Of a stretch of 55,806 nt of DNA, positions 1 through 11,176 are shown piece after piece. A model generated the notes under the pieces. That model did not search any database. It saw only the letters and a program-made list of their open reading frames with translations, and was not told where the DNA came from. Each line of letters begins with the position of its first letter. Position 1 is the stretch's first letter. Location of the stretch: positions 6,587-62,392 of the forward strand of contig NW_004440356.1 of assembly GCF_000330505.1 (NCBI RefSeq), in the 5' to 3' direction. Made by a program: the position numbers and the translations under genes. This DNA comes from Entamoeba invadens IP1. Lineage: Eukaryota > Evosea > Mastigamoebida > Endamoebidae.

Positions 1-2590
1 TTATATTATATCATAACAAATACTATAAATGCGCAAATAAAGAATTATTAAATAATCTTTAAATATATGGTTTATTTGTTAATTTTTTAACTTAAATTGT
101 TATTCATTTCCACATTTATATTTTTTTGTAAATATGTGGTACTTTGTCTAGTTCGAGTACTTACAATTTTTATTTAAACGTATCTTTAAAAACGATATAA
201 TCAGTGAATTCATTGGCTATTTTTTTGATGCCTGTTGAGTTCTGACTCTGCCACGTACTTAACCACAATTATATATCATAAATCACGTTTATTTGATTGA
301 TTTAATCGTCCAAAATTTAAAGATAATAAAGAATAAAATATAGTAAATAATGGTATTATTATAGTTTTAGAAATAAAAAACTTCATTTTCAAGAAGTATA
401 AATTGATGTTGAAGAGGTCGTTTTTCAAATTGCAAATTTGGAAGACTTTACGAGGATCGTCTAAATAATATAAGAGCTTTTGATTTGATAGTTATAACAG
501 AGTCTGCTCGTTATCTATGTCTTATTATTCTGACGACGTAGATAAATCAATAACACTTTGATCAATTGTGTTATTTTTTAAATAACAAGAAATACTTGAA
601 AAAAGAAAAATGGATATCGATAAAGCTGATGCTTTGAACAAAAGTAAAACCATTCAAAAGACTTTTCGAAACATTACAAAGTTTGGTTTGTAACGTTTTG
701 TGTATTTTATTTAGAAATTGTTTTGACGTTAAGAATGTGGGTTATTTTTGTATATTTTAAAATATTGTGATGTTTTTCTATAATGAGAAAAGAAATCAAA
801 AGTCGAGCAACTCATAACTTTTGAAAAAAACTAATATTTTGGGTAGTAATATTTTTGTAGCTGAAAAGATGTATTATACACAATGGTTTTATTATGATTA
901 ATTTTTATGTGTTTTTATTAAAAAACGGTAATATATTAATAATTTTAATTTAATACATTTTTATGTAATAAAAGAAAGTTTAAAAATAAAAATTTTATTT
1001 TGTAAAAAAATATGTCAATAAATTAAATATTTTAATAATAAAAAAAACAATTCTTAATAGTTTTTGAACTTAGGCGCCACGTATTTCCCTTCCCTTGAAA
1101 ATATTTTTTGCCAAAAAAATAAAAAATGTCTAACTCTGTGTATAGAGATAATGAAAAACAAAGAAAAACACAAGTGTAAAGACAACACAACTGAAACCAA
1201 TGACAACACTTTAAACTATTTTTCTTATAAAACAAATTAATATATTATTAAAATTAATAATGTTATTTATAATAGTTTTATAATTATAATTGTTATATAT
1301 AATAGTAACAATCAACAAACACATTTTTGACACAATAACACATCAACAATTATATTTTTACTACAACGTGATTTCATCGAAGTGATAAGTGATCACATTG
1401 ATATAACAATGTTGTGTAATTAAAACTAAATTGTATTTTATGTATAATTATAACAAAAATGGTATAATCACCCCCTTTTATAATGTTATCATTATGGAAG
1501 ATACATAGTGTTTGTAATAAAGAGCGTTTTGACTAAAATACCCAGTTCAAATTCAAAACAAAACAAATAAGCATTAAATTTATATAAACAGAAACACACT
1601 GGTTTAATTAATGATCAATAAAATGATTATATGCGATATAATTGATGTAGTTGTTATATAGATAACAATTTAAATTATTTGGATGTTAAAATTGATTACA
1701 TACTTTATTTATAATATTATTTTACCATTAATAATATAGAGTCTAAAATAATAATATAATATTAATAAAATAATAATTTATTTTTTTAAATAACAATAAT
1801 GGTAAAATAATGTTATTCAAACACACCAAATAACAAAAATATTATAAAAATTATTGTTTTATAAGGTATATTTTTAAAGAATATTTAAATTAACGACTAT
1901 CTGTTATCTCACGACAATGGATCAATAAGAAATAGGCAAACAAATGTTACTTATAATATTATTAACATTTATAGTTAAAAATATTAGATAATTTATAATG
2001 TATTGTTTATTCGATTGATTTTGTAACGAACTGTGTTTTGTGTTTTTAAATAGATTTTTTTGTTAAATTTTTTAAAAATAAATACAGTAAGGTTACCCCG
2101 TTTTGTTAACAATTTTTAATAATGCAAGACATTTATAGTTATTTTCAATTAATTAATACTATTTTAACAAATTAAACGCAAAAAACATTTTTGCATTTTT
2201 ATTTGTAGATTGCTAAACAATTAAATGGTTTAAATTAATTAAAAGTACTAATTTAATCTTACATAAAACAACATCACTTGCATAACAAAAAAGTTTGTGA
2301 TAAAACAAAGAAAATACTTGATATAAATTTGAATAAACACAATAATTGAGTTAATATTTCAAGATTTGTTATAAATAGATTTATAGTTTAAAGTTGCACT
2401 ATTTTAAACAACAATGTGCAAAACCAAATTGTAATCAAAAATTATCATTTTTTAATCCTTATATCCCGAAAAAACATTTGAAATTCGAATAAATATCGTA
2501 AATCAACATTAAATAATTGTGTAAAATAACACACAAATTTCTTGTTATATTTGGAATAAAAATTCAAAAATAAACAATTAGTTATTACTA
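1..2590. other. AT-rich gene-free stretch
   Basis: This stretch is extremely AT-rich, with stop codons in all frames and only chance ORFs of 80 codons or fewer. I see no motif, RNA gene or recognisable transposon. It ends where an actin fragment begins. Confidence 0.6.
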
Positions 2591-2597
2591 TAAATAA

Positions 2598-2995
2598 CTT
2601 TGCCGCCTTGCATTTGATTTGACGAAAAAATGCAAAAATCTGCCTCATCATCAGAACTTGAAAAATAAAACAAATTTTCAAACAGTGAAGTCATCACCAT
2701 TGGAAACTAAAAATTTACACGCTTAGAAGCACTCTTTCAGCCATCATTCCTCGTTATGGAAACATTAGGAATCCACGAGACAAGTTACAACTCAATCATG
2801 AAGTGCAATGTCGGTATCAGAAAGGACTTGTACGGAAACATCGTCTTTTCAAATGGAACATCAATGTACTCAGGCATTAACGACAGACTTGAGAAGGAGA
2901 AAGTTGCAGATGAACAAGGATTAAGCATGAGAAGGCTGTTTATGCTTGGCTCAATTTTATTATATTTGTTTAGGTGTTTATTTGGTTTACTTTAA
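2598..2995 (+). pseudogene. Actin gene fragment (broken)
   Basis: This is a decayed piece of an actin gene covering roughly residues 215-350 of the usual 375. Around 2624-2658 the read is an EKMQKSASSSELEK-like segment, matching the actin stretch EMQTAASSSALEK. From 2690 it reads VITIGN, then an in-frame TAA at 2708, then [20 protein letters not shown] and [14 protein letters not shown]. Between ELEK and VITIGN the expected SYELPDGQ is scrambled. After GINDRLEKE the sequence loses about 15-20 residues before GSILLYLF, which stands for GSILASLSTF. The 5' two thirds of actin are absent and the frame is closed by a stop and frameshifts, so no functional actin can be made. The 79-codon open stretch from ATG 2756 is only the best-preserved part. 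The identity is very secure; whether it is retroposed or a truncated duplicate cannot be told. Confidence 0.9.
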
Positions 2996-3848
2996 TATTA
3001 TTATAATTATTGTAATAATCAATCATAATATATAATAAATTTACTATCAGTTATATTATTCAAAGGTTGATTTTTTATAGTTTATTTATAAATAAAATTA
3101 TATACAATATATTATCTTTTGTCACGCATTGTATAATGTATCCAAAACTGCTATTTTTCTCGACTTAAATTAGTGTATTATAGCGTTGTTTTACCATATA
3201 AGATAATTATTTTAATGTTATTGTTGTGTTAGTTGAATAACAAACAAAATTAATAGTAAATAGTGGATTTTTATCGTAATATTTTGATGTTATTTGGTTC
3301 TCTAAGTATTTTTAGTTTGAGTGGAATCCATTTTTTTATTTCAACAACAATATTTTTGTTCTGTTCTTATTTTATTTTGGTTTGAACCAATCTTATTGGT
3401 TATATCAAACCCACAATCTTGCACACTTTTTAAGTGTTTTTTATTTTGTTTTTAAAAAAAAACTTGAATATCTGATAATATTATTTAACCAATTTTTATT
3501 AACATTTTATTTGTTTATAAAAACAGTTTATTTTCGTATTATTTTTATTACTAATATTAATTTGTAATATTAATTTGTTAAATTAGATATTTTATTGATT
3601 GAAGGACGAATCTTTAACAAAAACCAATTAATTTGAGTTTATGAATGATGAAATGTTTTATAAATAATTCAAAAGTTTGAATTTGAGTTGAACTATTTTA
3701 ACAAATAAGTCAAAAATCATTCTAAATTGTTCATGAAAAGTCGCCATTATTTTCATTTTTTTTGAAAAGTGAAATTATTTTTTGAAATTTTTTCTGAAAA
3801 AAAAGAAAAAAATAAAAACTTTTCAGTCCTCGAAGGGTTAATAAACGT
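2996..3848. other. AT-rich intergenic stretch
   Basis: This stretch holds poly-A and poly-T runs and short TTATTA repeats. The only ORF (3382-3567) has transposon-free, composition-driven sequence and no family resemblance. I see nothing supportable here. Confidence 0.5.
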
Positions 3849-4390
3849 TATGTGAAACATTTATCTTCATTTAATGACAAAATAAAAAAGAAGACCCAAA
3901 TTGAACTTCTAAAAAATGTATTATTTAATAATAATACTCAAACCGCTATTATAAACGAAACATGCAATCAAAAACAAAATTATAGACACAAACAATCATT
4001 TAATGAGTTTGGAGATTTAGAACTAAAAGATGATAATGAAATAGTTATTAATAACGATATGGTTATTTTGAATAATCCGTATGAAATGCTTACAAATTGG
4101 ATTCTTGAAGATTAAAGACACGAAATAAATATAATGAACATACAAATTTGGCATAACCCAATTACAATGATGAGTTAAAATTTGTGGGTGTTAAATATTC
4201 AAATTCGGTAGTATTCGAACAACGAGATGGAGTATCATGTGGAGTGTTTGCCTCATGTTATGCAAGAAAATTAATGAATATATGTCCAAAAACACTTGAA
4301 TTTTTGGAAACTTGTTTAGCGTCAACTTCCCCATAATCATTTAGAGAAGAAATGATTAACACACTTAAAAAATGCAATTCATGTTATATA
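3849..4390 (+). pseudogene. Ulp1/SENP-like (C48) cysteine protease remnant
   Basis: Two reading frames together give a C48-like protein. The first, 3852-4115, is an 87-codon lysine/asparagine-rich segment ending NPYEMLTNWILED. The second, from 4178 in another frame, reads KFVGVKYSNSVVFEQRDGVS followed by CGVFASCYARKLM. The Gln, the DGVSCG core and the GVF helix match the end of the Ulp1/SENP catalytic domain (Q..DGxxCGVF), including the putative nucleophile Cys. A TAA near 4336 interrupts it again before SFREEMINTLKKC. The upstream catalytic His and Asp are not visible. In protists such proteases occur both as desumoylases and as cargo of DNA transposons (MULE or Polinton type). The surrounding repeat-rich context favours a transposon relic. 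Frameshift and stop make it non-functional. Confidence 0.6.
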
Positions 4391-5674
4391 ATTTTCTTAT
4401 TCAACAATATGTAAAAATGTTGAGTATAATTAATTTTTCATTTATTATATTTTAATGATTATCATAATTTTTTAATTTCAATAATAGTTACTATATAGTG
4501 CCGGAATGAATCTAATTGGTCGGTTTTTTTACTCACAATTTGTCCTTGAAATGTTTTGACGTGGCAGCTCGAGAGCGTTCTATTTGATTTTTAACAAACA
4601 AAAATTACATAAAATTTAAAACAAAAATCGGGAAACATATCCTAATCAAAACTGCGCTAATTATATTTTTTTCAAATTTTGTTCTATTTCGGTCTGTAAA
4701 AATTAACTCCCAAAGGTATACAATAAATTAAACTTTACAGGATATTAAAAATGTCATTAATTTATAAACTACATATGGGGTAATTTTAAATGATGAACTG
4801 TTTTATAGATGAAATATTTACAAGGCATTCTACAAAATATGACTATTATTTGATTAACCTTACGATTCTTTTTTTCTTTTATAAAACATTTTTTTGAAAA
4901 AAAATGTTTTGTTAATGAAAACGCCAATACCGTTAGTGTTTTAATTAAAACATGTCCAAAAATTGAAGAAAAAAGAAAACCTATAAATTATTAAAAGCGC
5001 GATTGGTTTGTTTGCTGTTCAAATTTCAAAAGTATCGCCACAAGTTAAGTTTTTTTGTATATCATATCAAGTTCAAAAAAATAAAATTTATGTTTTATTT
5101 AAAACAGTAACAGTATAGTAAGGTTAAAATAGTATTAAATAATTAATTTTTCTTGTAATTTTGTTAAAATTTAAAGGTTTTGACAAACCAGTATTTTTGA
5201 ACATAATTTGATTGTATTACAAATCGATATTTACAACACAAACAACAAATATACCATTTAATATTAATGTATTTACATATATTTATAATATTTTAAACAC
5301 TTTGTTATTCAAACAATCATTAGTGTTTTTTAATCGCCTGTTAATTTTCAAAAAACTAATTATAAATGACACATTGACATAATATGTTTAGAACGAGGGT
5401 TTCAGCGTTTCAAAATAATTCTTTAACAAATTGAATTTCTTTCAGTAATATACAGTGGCTTAAATGAGGGTCTTAATTTGAAAACGCTTATTAATTTAAG
5501 GGTTTCCAAAATATAGAAAAAATATAGTAAAAAAAAAATAAATTATAATAAAAAATATAGTAATTTAATAGTTTAAATAATATTGTTAATTTATATTTAT
5601 AATAAATATATAGTAATATAAACAATTAAATTTATTTAAAAAAATAAATAATTTTATTGAATTCAAAAAAACAT
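4391..5674. other. AT-rich intergenic stretch
   Basis: There is no gene here. A TA-CAGTGGC sequence at about 5451-5458 looks like one end of a Tc1/mariner-type element, but I could not find a matching inverted copy nearby. The rest is low-complexity AT. Confidence 0.4.
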
Positions 5675-5676
5675 TA

Positions 5677-5702
5677 CAGTAAAAAGCATCTATTTGTGGG
5701 TT
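5677..5702 (+). repeat. Left terminal inverted repeat of MITE
   Basis: This 26-bp sequence starts with CAGT and is an exact reverse complement of 5931-5956. The next base inward diverges, so the repeat boundary is sharp. Confidence 0.9.
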
Positions 5703-5930
5703 TTCAAACAGAGAAAAAATATTTATTTGTGGGTTTATCATGGAATTGTGAAGTAAATTCTTTTCACTATTTTATACATAAAAAATCAGTGTTATAGAAA
5801 ATATTGTGGTTTTTTTAATTATAATAAAACTATAATTTTTATTTAAATGTACCTAAATTCAAGGTTCGAGAGCAAAATAATTATTTGTGGGTTTTGCATT
5901 TGATTGGTCCATTGACCCACAAATAGACGT

Positions 5931-5956
5931 AACCCACAAATAGATGCTTTTTACTG
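5931..5956 (-). repeat. Right terminal inverted repeat of MITE
   Basis: This 26-bp sequence is an exact reverse complement of 5677-5702 and is followed directly by the TA duplication. Confidence 0.9.
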
Positions 5957-5958
5957 TA

Positions 5959-7099
5959 TATAATAAAAAAAGTATTTATTATATTAAACTATCATAAATT
6001 ATTACTCATATAATTTTCAGCATATTCGTTGTGACAATAAATTCTGCACCACTACTCATTGTTGTAATTAAAAATTTAATTTGTTATTAAAAACTTGTTT
6101 AACCTTTAAGACAAAATATATCTAAAAATACGAACTCATCGTTTCATTGTTGTTATTTTTGAACATAATGTCCAAGCAAAGATGTGGGACGTTTTAAAGT
6201 ATAAAGTTATTACTTATTGGTTCACCTTATCCATTTGAAATTATTAGTTCTACGTTGACTATTTTTCTAAAACAAAACTATTTACTAAGTTATATTTTTA
6301 TTAATTTAATAATATAGTATGGTCGCTCTACTTTATGTTATACTTTGCCCTAAAGAAGACTTTAATTTAAATATTGGTTAATAAAAACTATCTTAATTAA
6401 TTACAACTAAATCTTATTTTTTGGTTAAAAATATTAAACTAAATAATTGTTTATATATATTAAAAATTAACCATAAAATATTTGCATAAAGCAAAGATCC
6501 ACATAAGGATTAGTGACTATTCTGTATTTTGGTAGTTTTTAAAGTCGTCTTTTTGTGTGTAATTTGTCTAATTCAAAACCCTAAACGACATTTAATCAAT
6601 ATTAAATTGTGATTAAAAATTGAGATTAAAAATTGTGACTATTTTTGGCCGATCGTTTTGAAATGCTCCACTTTTTGTAGCAAAACCATTAAATAACCCT
6701 TTAACTAATAAGTGTTTTTAAATTAAGCCCCTTATTTCATGTTCTGTACATATAATTTAAATTTATAGAATTGAAAAGAACGAAAAATCTCCAAAATAAC
6801 GTATTTCATCAAGTCGATCTTGGGTAAATATAGTCTCTAACAAATATTATAAATGCAAATTTTCCTTTAACCCTTGTCATTTTTTGTGATAAATTACTGA
6901 CATTTGAAATCAATTAATGTCAATAAACCGATGTGTCAGTAAATTTGACAATTTTACGACACATTGGTAATATACACAAACATTGTATAAGCTCTGATGA
7001 TGGTATTGTTGGTATTTTAAATATCATAAACATTTCGTTAATGTTTTTAATTCCTAAGTTTGTCGAAATGATAATACAATACAGTATAAACCGTCGACA
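5959..7099. other. AT-rich intergenic stretch
   Basis: I see no gene, RNA or clear repeat between the MITE and the decayed ConA-like gene. Confidence 0.45.
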
Positions 7100-9027
7100 T
7101 TGAAACGGATAATGAAAAAGCAAGGAAACAACAGTGACCAAGACGAGAAGATCTATGAAAGCCTCCAAATCATATCGATAGGAGAGAACGTCTGTGGTGT
7201 CACCATTGACACTATAGAGGGTCTTTCATATATTAAGAAGTCATTTTGGATTGATGGCGATGAGGTAAACATAACTAGATGTTTCAAAGTGAATCTTGGC
7301 GATTACGAGATCCTTACCATCATATACAGTTTGTTTGGTAATTCAGTTGACAAAGAGACGGTCACAGAACTTAAGATGAGATTGGGAAGCTTGAAGTGAA
7401 TTACGAAGTGCTTTGTGTCATGTCGAAACAACTCAAGTACGACACGTGGCATCATATTGGTGTTGTTATGAATGACTTTTTGACTCTATATATCGATGGT
7501 ACTTCCGAGTTGAGATGCAAACGAAAAGTCATTATCTTAGAGGGTAACAGTGAAGTGTTAGCAGGGTATGAAGGGTCACATCGGGATGGATACAGTTTCG
7601 GTGACATCATGATAGTCAATAGTAACATAGAAACATTGGTATCCGATATAGTGAAGAGAGAAATTGGTGTCACTCTCCATCGATGACTAAGTTGGCAACG
7701 AAGTCATCGAAGTATCGACCTGGCTGTTAAAAGAAATTTTGGGCTTCGACGCTTCGTATGAAAAACTGAACGACTTGGCTTCATTTTAATGTACTTTTTG
7801 AGGGTCTTTGATGAGTTGTATAAAGTACTTGGCTTTCTTCGACAGAGTGATGATGGGAGTAAAGGAAAATGTTATACAAAGCACGAATAGACTCCATAGG
7901 AAAAAGTGAAAAAACGACATTGATAACTGGGGTGTAGAAATTATGCAAATTAACGACTATGTCAGTAAAAAAAACTATGAAAATAACCAAAATAAGTTTA
8001 TGACTCTAACAGCACCCCAAAGTCATCTTGAAATAACAAAAAAGACTTTAAGTCATTACGACTCTTGGATCTGGAAAACACTTTTGTGTCGCCAGAAACC
8101 AAATTTTACTTGTTTTGTGTCCACCAATTTTAAGAGTCCTTTCACTCTTAGACGCCATTATTATTTCAAAGGGAAACATTCTGAACATCACTTCAGACTC
8201 TTTGTGTAAATTTTTGTCACTTTTAAGAGTCCCTTTGCTTCTCTTCTCTGCTCTGTTTCATCTGATCACAACACTCTCATTCACATCACAGAGCTTTGGT
8301 GCGGAGTTTTCTAATAAGGCGAATGTCCTCAAAAGACACTCCCGTATCTTCTTGAAAATGAAAGACTCTATAGAGTCTGTGTTGTAGTTGTTACTTCACA
8401 TCCCACCAGCGGGCAAATACCATTTCCAAATATTTGATAAAGACCATCCAATCCATTTCTCAGTCACTTTGAAACGCTATTCAGTGTTAATGTCAATCAT
8501 TTAAGTCTCATTTGTCTCTGAAATTAAACAAAGCGGATACTATGTTTCTATTTTGTCTGTTGTCTTGCATTATATACCAGACACTGCGAAGTGCAATTTA
8601 AAACTCCGAAGAGGCTGTAAAAAAAAGATATTGATATGTGCAGTACTTCCAAATAGAAACTTTGTTGGCAAAAACACGATGAAACAAGAGCAGAGGAATG
8701 TTTTTTTGTGAGATGATATAGACCGTTGGATACATTCTTTTAATGTCAATAAAAGAAGTTGGCGACTTCCGCAAAGTATTTATTGACTCTATGAATACCC
8801 AAAGTAGTGGAAATTATCGTTGTGAGCTTTTCACGGTCATGGCACTCAAGTTACAGTTGTTAGTTAACAAGTTGGGGAAGGACAAAGTGTCTCTCTGTTA
8901 CCCGGAGTACTACGCATTCTTGATAGACGTTATACAATGTATTATTATGGTGCAGACATTTCTTTTGTTGAACAAAGTATCGCGGCAACGATTAGAATCT
9001 GTGTGGAGCGCAAAGAGTAAAAAGTAA
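7100..9027 (+). pseudogene. Remnant of large ConA-like (possibly BEACH-family) gene
   Basis: This is a run of coding-like sequence, richer in G and C than its surroundings, broken by frameshifts and stops. At 7100-7399 and 7396-7686, two frames that abut at a TGA form one beta-sandwich segment: SYIKKSFWID, then LFGNSVDKETVTELKMRLGS, then YDTWHHIGVVMNDFLTLYID, then VLAGYEGSHRDGYSFGDIMI. WHHIGVVM..(x)..LYIDG is typical of ConA/LamG-like lectin folds such as those inside BEACH proteins. Later pieces are helical: NEVIEVSTWLLKEILGF at about 7700, FDELYKVLGFLRQSDDG at about 7810, LLDAIIISKGNILNIT in 8115-8387, and 8743-9027. Together they fit a protein of well over 600 residues with armadillo-like helices around a ConA domain. 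BEACH membership is inference because no BEACH domain is left. At least four disruptions rule out function. Confidence 0.55.
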
Positions 9028-9483
9028 ACACAATGACTTAATGTGAATTCAAATCATGGATTGTTTCCAAATACGACTGTTGGGCGATTGTGGTTCATAT
9101 GAGTCAAGATCAAATGAATTGGTTCAAATGGATCATTTGAATTGAAAAGATTATTCTATTCATTTTTTATATTTTTTTTAATTATTGAAAACAAAAAATA
9201 AAACAAACAAAAAATGGTATAGTTCAGAATCCTCCTTTTTCTAAACCCTTGTCATAAAAACTGTAAACGTGGCAAATTCATAAAACGTGGCAACTTTGAA
9301 TTGAAAATTATCTATATTAATAATAAAACATATTAATATCGGCATTTTTAAAAGATGGCTTTTAAAACAGAAGTTTTGTGAAGCTATTTTACAATAAACA
9401 AGATAGTGTTAAGTAATTTCAAAATAATTATTAAAAACATCAGTTAATTGTTATTGTTAAACAAAACATAAAAATTACTAAAA
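9028..9483. other. Intergenic stretch
   Basis: This stretch has no gene. It contains a short inverted pair TCAAATGA/TCATTTGA near 9110-9140 and two ACGTGGCA motifs near 9268 and 9287. A CAGAATCCTCC at 9225 may be the left end of a hAT element. Confidence 0.4.
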
Positions 9484-9960
9484 TTATAATAGTTCCATTT
9501 TATTGAGAGCTCTGTCTTTGACGTACATTCTCGCTCGTAACGAATTGTGAGCAAAATTGTTTTTGTTGTATCTTTTCAGTAAAGAAAAACTGGATTCACA
9601 TATAGCAGTGGCGGGTGACATTGCAAAAAGCGTTGCTAATAAACAGTAAAGTTTAGATCCACTTTCAAAAAATGGTGCATAATCAAGTAAAACCAAAGAC
9701 GAACTTAGGTTTCAAGGATTTAAACGTTGTGTCAGTACCACCATTTTTTTCTGTCAGAGTTTTTCGACGGAAAGCCTCAAGATCCGGAGCTCCTCTGAGT
9801 TTATTCATTTCATCCTGGAGATATACAGTATTTAAATTAAGAGGGTTTTTGTTGAAATGTAATCTTCGAAGTTCATTGCCAAATCACAAAAATCGTCCAA
9901 CTGTCCAAATTCATCCGTTTGTAATTGTTTAGACAATAGACTGTTACCCATTTTTTGATA
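9484..9960 (-). pseudogene. hAT-family transposase C-terminal remnant
   Basis: On the minus strand three frames join into a transposase tail. They are MGNSLLSKQLQTDEFGQLDD (from about 9952), then LQDEMNKLRGAPDLEAFRRK ending in TGA, then 9696 down to 9484. The last piece contains FFESGSKLYCLLATLFAMSP followed by ATAICESSFSLLKRYNKNN, the hAT C-terminal dimerisation signature (small residues, then C/S-E-x-x-FS-x-L-x-R) with the expected downstream arginine/leucine helix. Stops and frame changes separate all three pieces and the catalytic N-terminal part is missing, so it cannot encode an active enzyme. Its orientation is opposite to the second hAT remnant at 11177-12643, and the two are different copies. 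Confidence 0.75.
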
Positions 9961-11176
9961 TACTCGACGTTGGTTACAAGATTAAATGGAACTTTTCATT
10001 GTATTTTTTTGAGTTCTTTATTTTATTATCTATAATAAAACTGTTATCTAAATACAAAAGTACTCATGTTAATAATTAAAAATAACAATAAACTTATAAT
10101 CATTGTTTTTGTTGATTTATTTTTAAATTTTTAAATTTGTATTAATAATCTGATCTTGGTCAAATAAAGTAATTTTTGCTTTGTTTTTTAGCTCTGTTTT
10201 TTCCAAATTCTTTTACTATTATTTTTCATATGTAACCCTTGTCAAAAATCTAATAAATTGGAGGACCCTGTCTTTTATCAAAATTATAGTATTTTTTACT
10301 TCCAAAATATATAAAATATCGAAAAGTCGGGTATTTTAAGTTTCTTTTTCTTCTTTTTTCTGTTTTTTTCAAAAAATAGAAAATAATTTGGGTTTGATTT
10401 AAAGTTAACTGTTGTGATACAAAAACAGCCCGTTTTTAACTCATTTTTAACGAATTATCATAATGTTTCTAATTTGTGTTTATTTTGAAATGATAAATAC
10501 TATTATACAAACCATATTAATGGTTTATTGTTATAAACTATATTTTTTAATTTTTAATAGTTTATTGTTTTTTAATTTTAAAATTTATTCGATTATTATA
10601 TGAAAAATTCTATAATATAGAAACTTATAGTAAAAATAATCAGAGATTTGCTTTTTTCAAGACAAATGTCAATTGTCTCTTCGAAAAAAATCTATCGAAG
10701 CTATAATACTTGTGAATAATAATCAAATGTGGTTTTTATTAAATTTATATAAAAAATTCAAAGATATTACACATTTTTATAACACTTTTGAAAAACAAAA
10801 TAATACAGAGACATACATTTTACATATTTATCAATAATTGTATGTAGTAAATATATATTATGTTGTACTAATTTTATTTTTCAAATACAATAAACAATGT
10901 AATTAAAATAAAAAAATGTTTTAAAAAATTCAAACACTGTTTAATTCATGAGTCAACATTTATGTTTACCGAGTTTATTAACACAACAGGTTATCTCAGG
11001 ATGGGAAGAAATGAGCTTTAGACTTTCAACATATTCCGATCTTTTAATCAGTCGAGAAGCTTACTGTAGATACCACTAATAAATGGAAAAGTACTTATTG
11101 AAATGTGTAAAAATACAACGAATTGAGACAAAAAAATGGAGAATCATTTGAAAAATGTTTGAGGTTCAGTAATAAC
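9961..11176. other. AT-rich intergenic stretch
   Basis: There is no gene here. GGAGGACCCTG ending at 10270 is an imperfect inverted match to 9225-9235 and could be the right end of the hAT element. The rest is homopolymer-rich AT. Confidence 0.4.

Larger units (their letters stand above)
5677..5956. mobile_element. Mariner-type MITE with 26-bp TIRs
   Basis: This is a 280-bp non-coding element bounded by perfect 26-bp terminal inverted repeats, 5677-5702 and 5931-5956, each beginning CAGTAAAAAGCATC and ending GTGGGTT. It is flanked on both sides by the dinucleotide TA (5675-5676 and 5957-5958). CAGT termini and TA target duplication are the Tc1/mariner signature, and the size and lack of an ORF make it a MITE. 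The 10-mer ATTTGTGGGT occurs five times inside, three times forward (near 5692, 5729, 5882) and twice inverted (near 5916 and 5933), giving a clustered subterminal motif that could bind transposase. The perfect TIRs suggest fairly recent insertion. Confidence 0.85.

Noticed and set aside
1032..1235. 67-codon minus-strand ORF in the left AT-rich block
   Set aside because: It looks like chance: no gene-like codon use and no similarity that I recognise.
2598..2995. A live actin gene
   Set aside because: It lacks the 5' two thirds, has an in-frame TAA and a deletion, so it cannot encode actin.
5451..5480. A second mariner end (TA-CAGTGGC)
   Set aside because: I found no inverted partner within reach, so it is not reported as an element.
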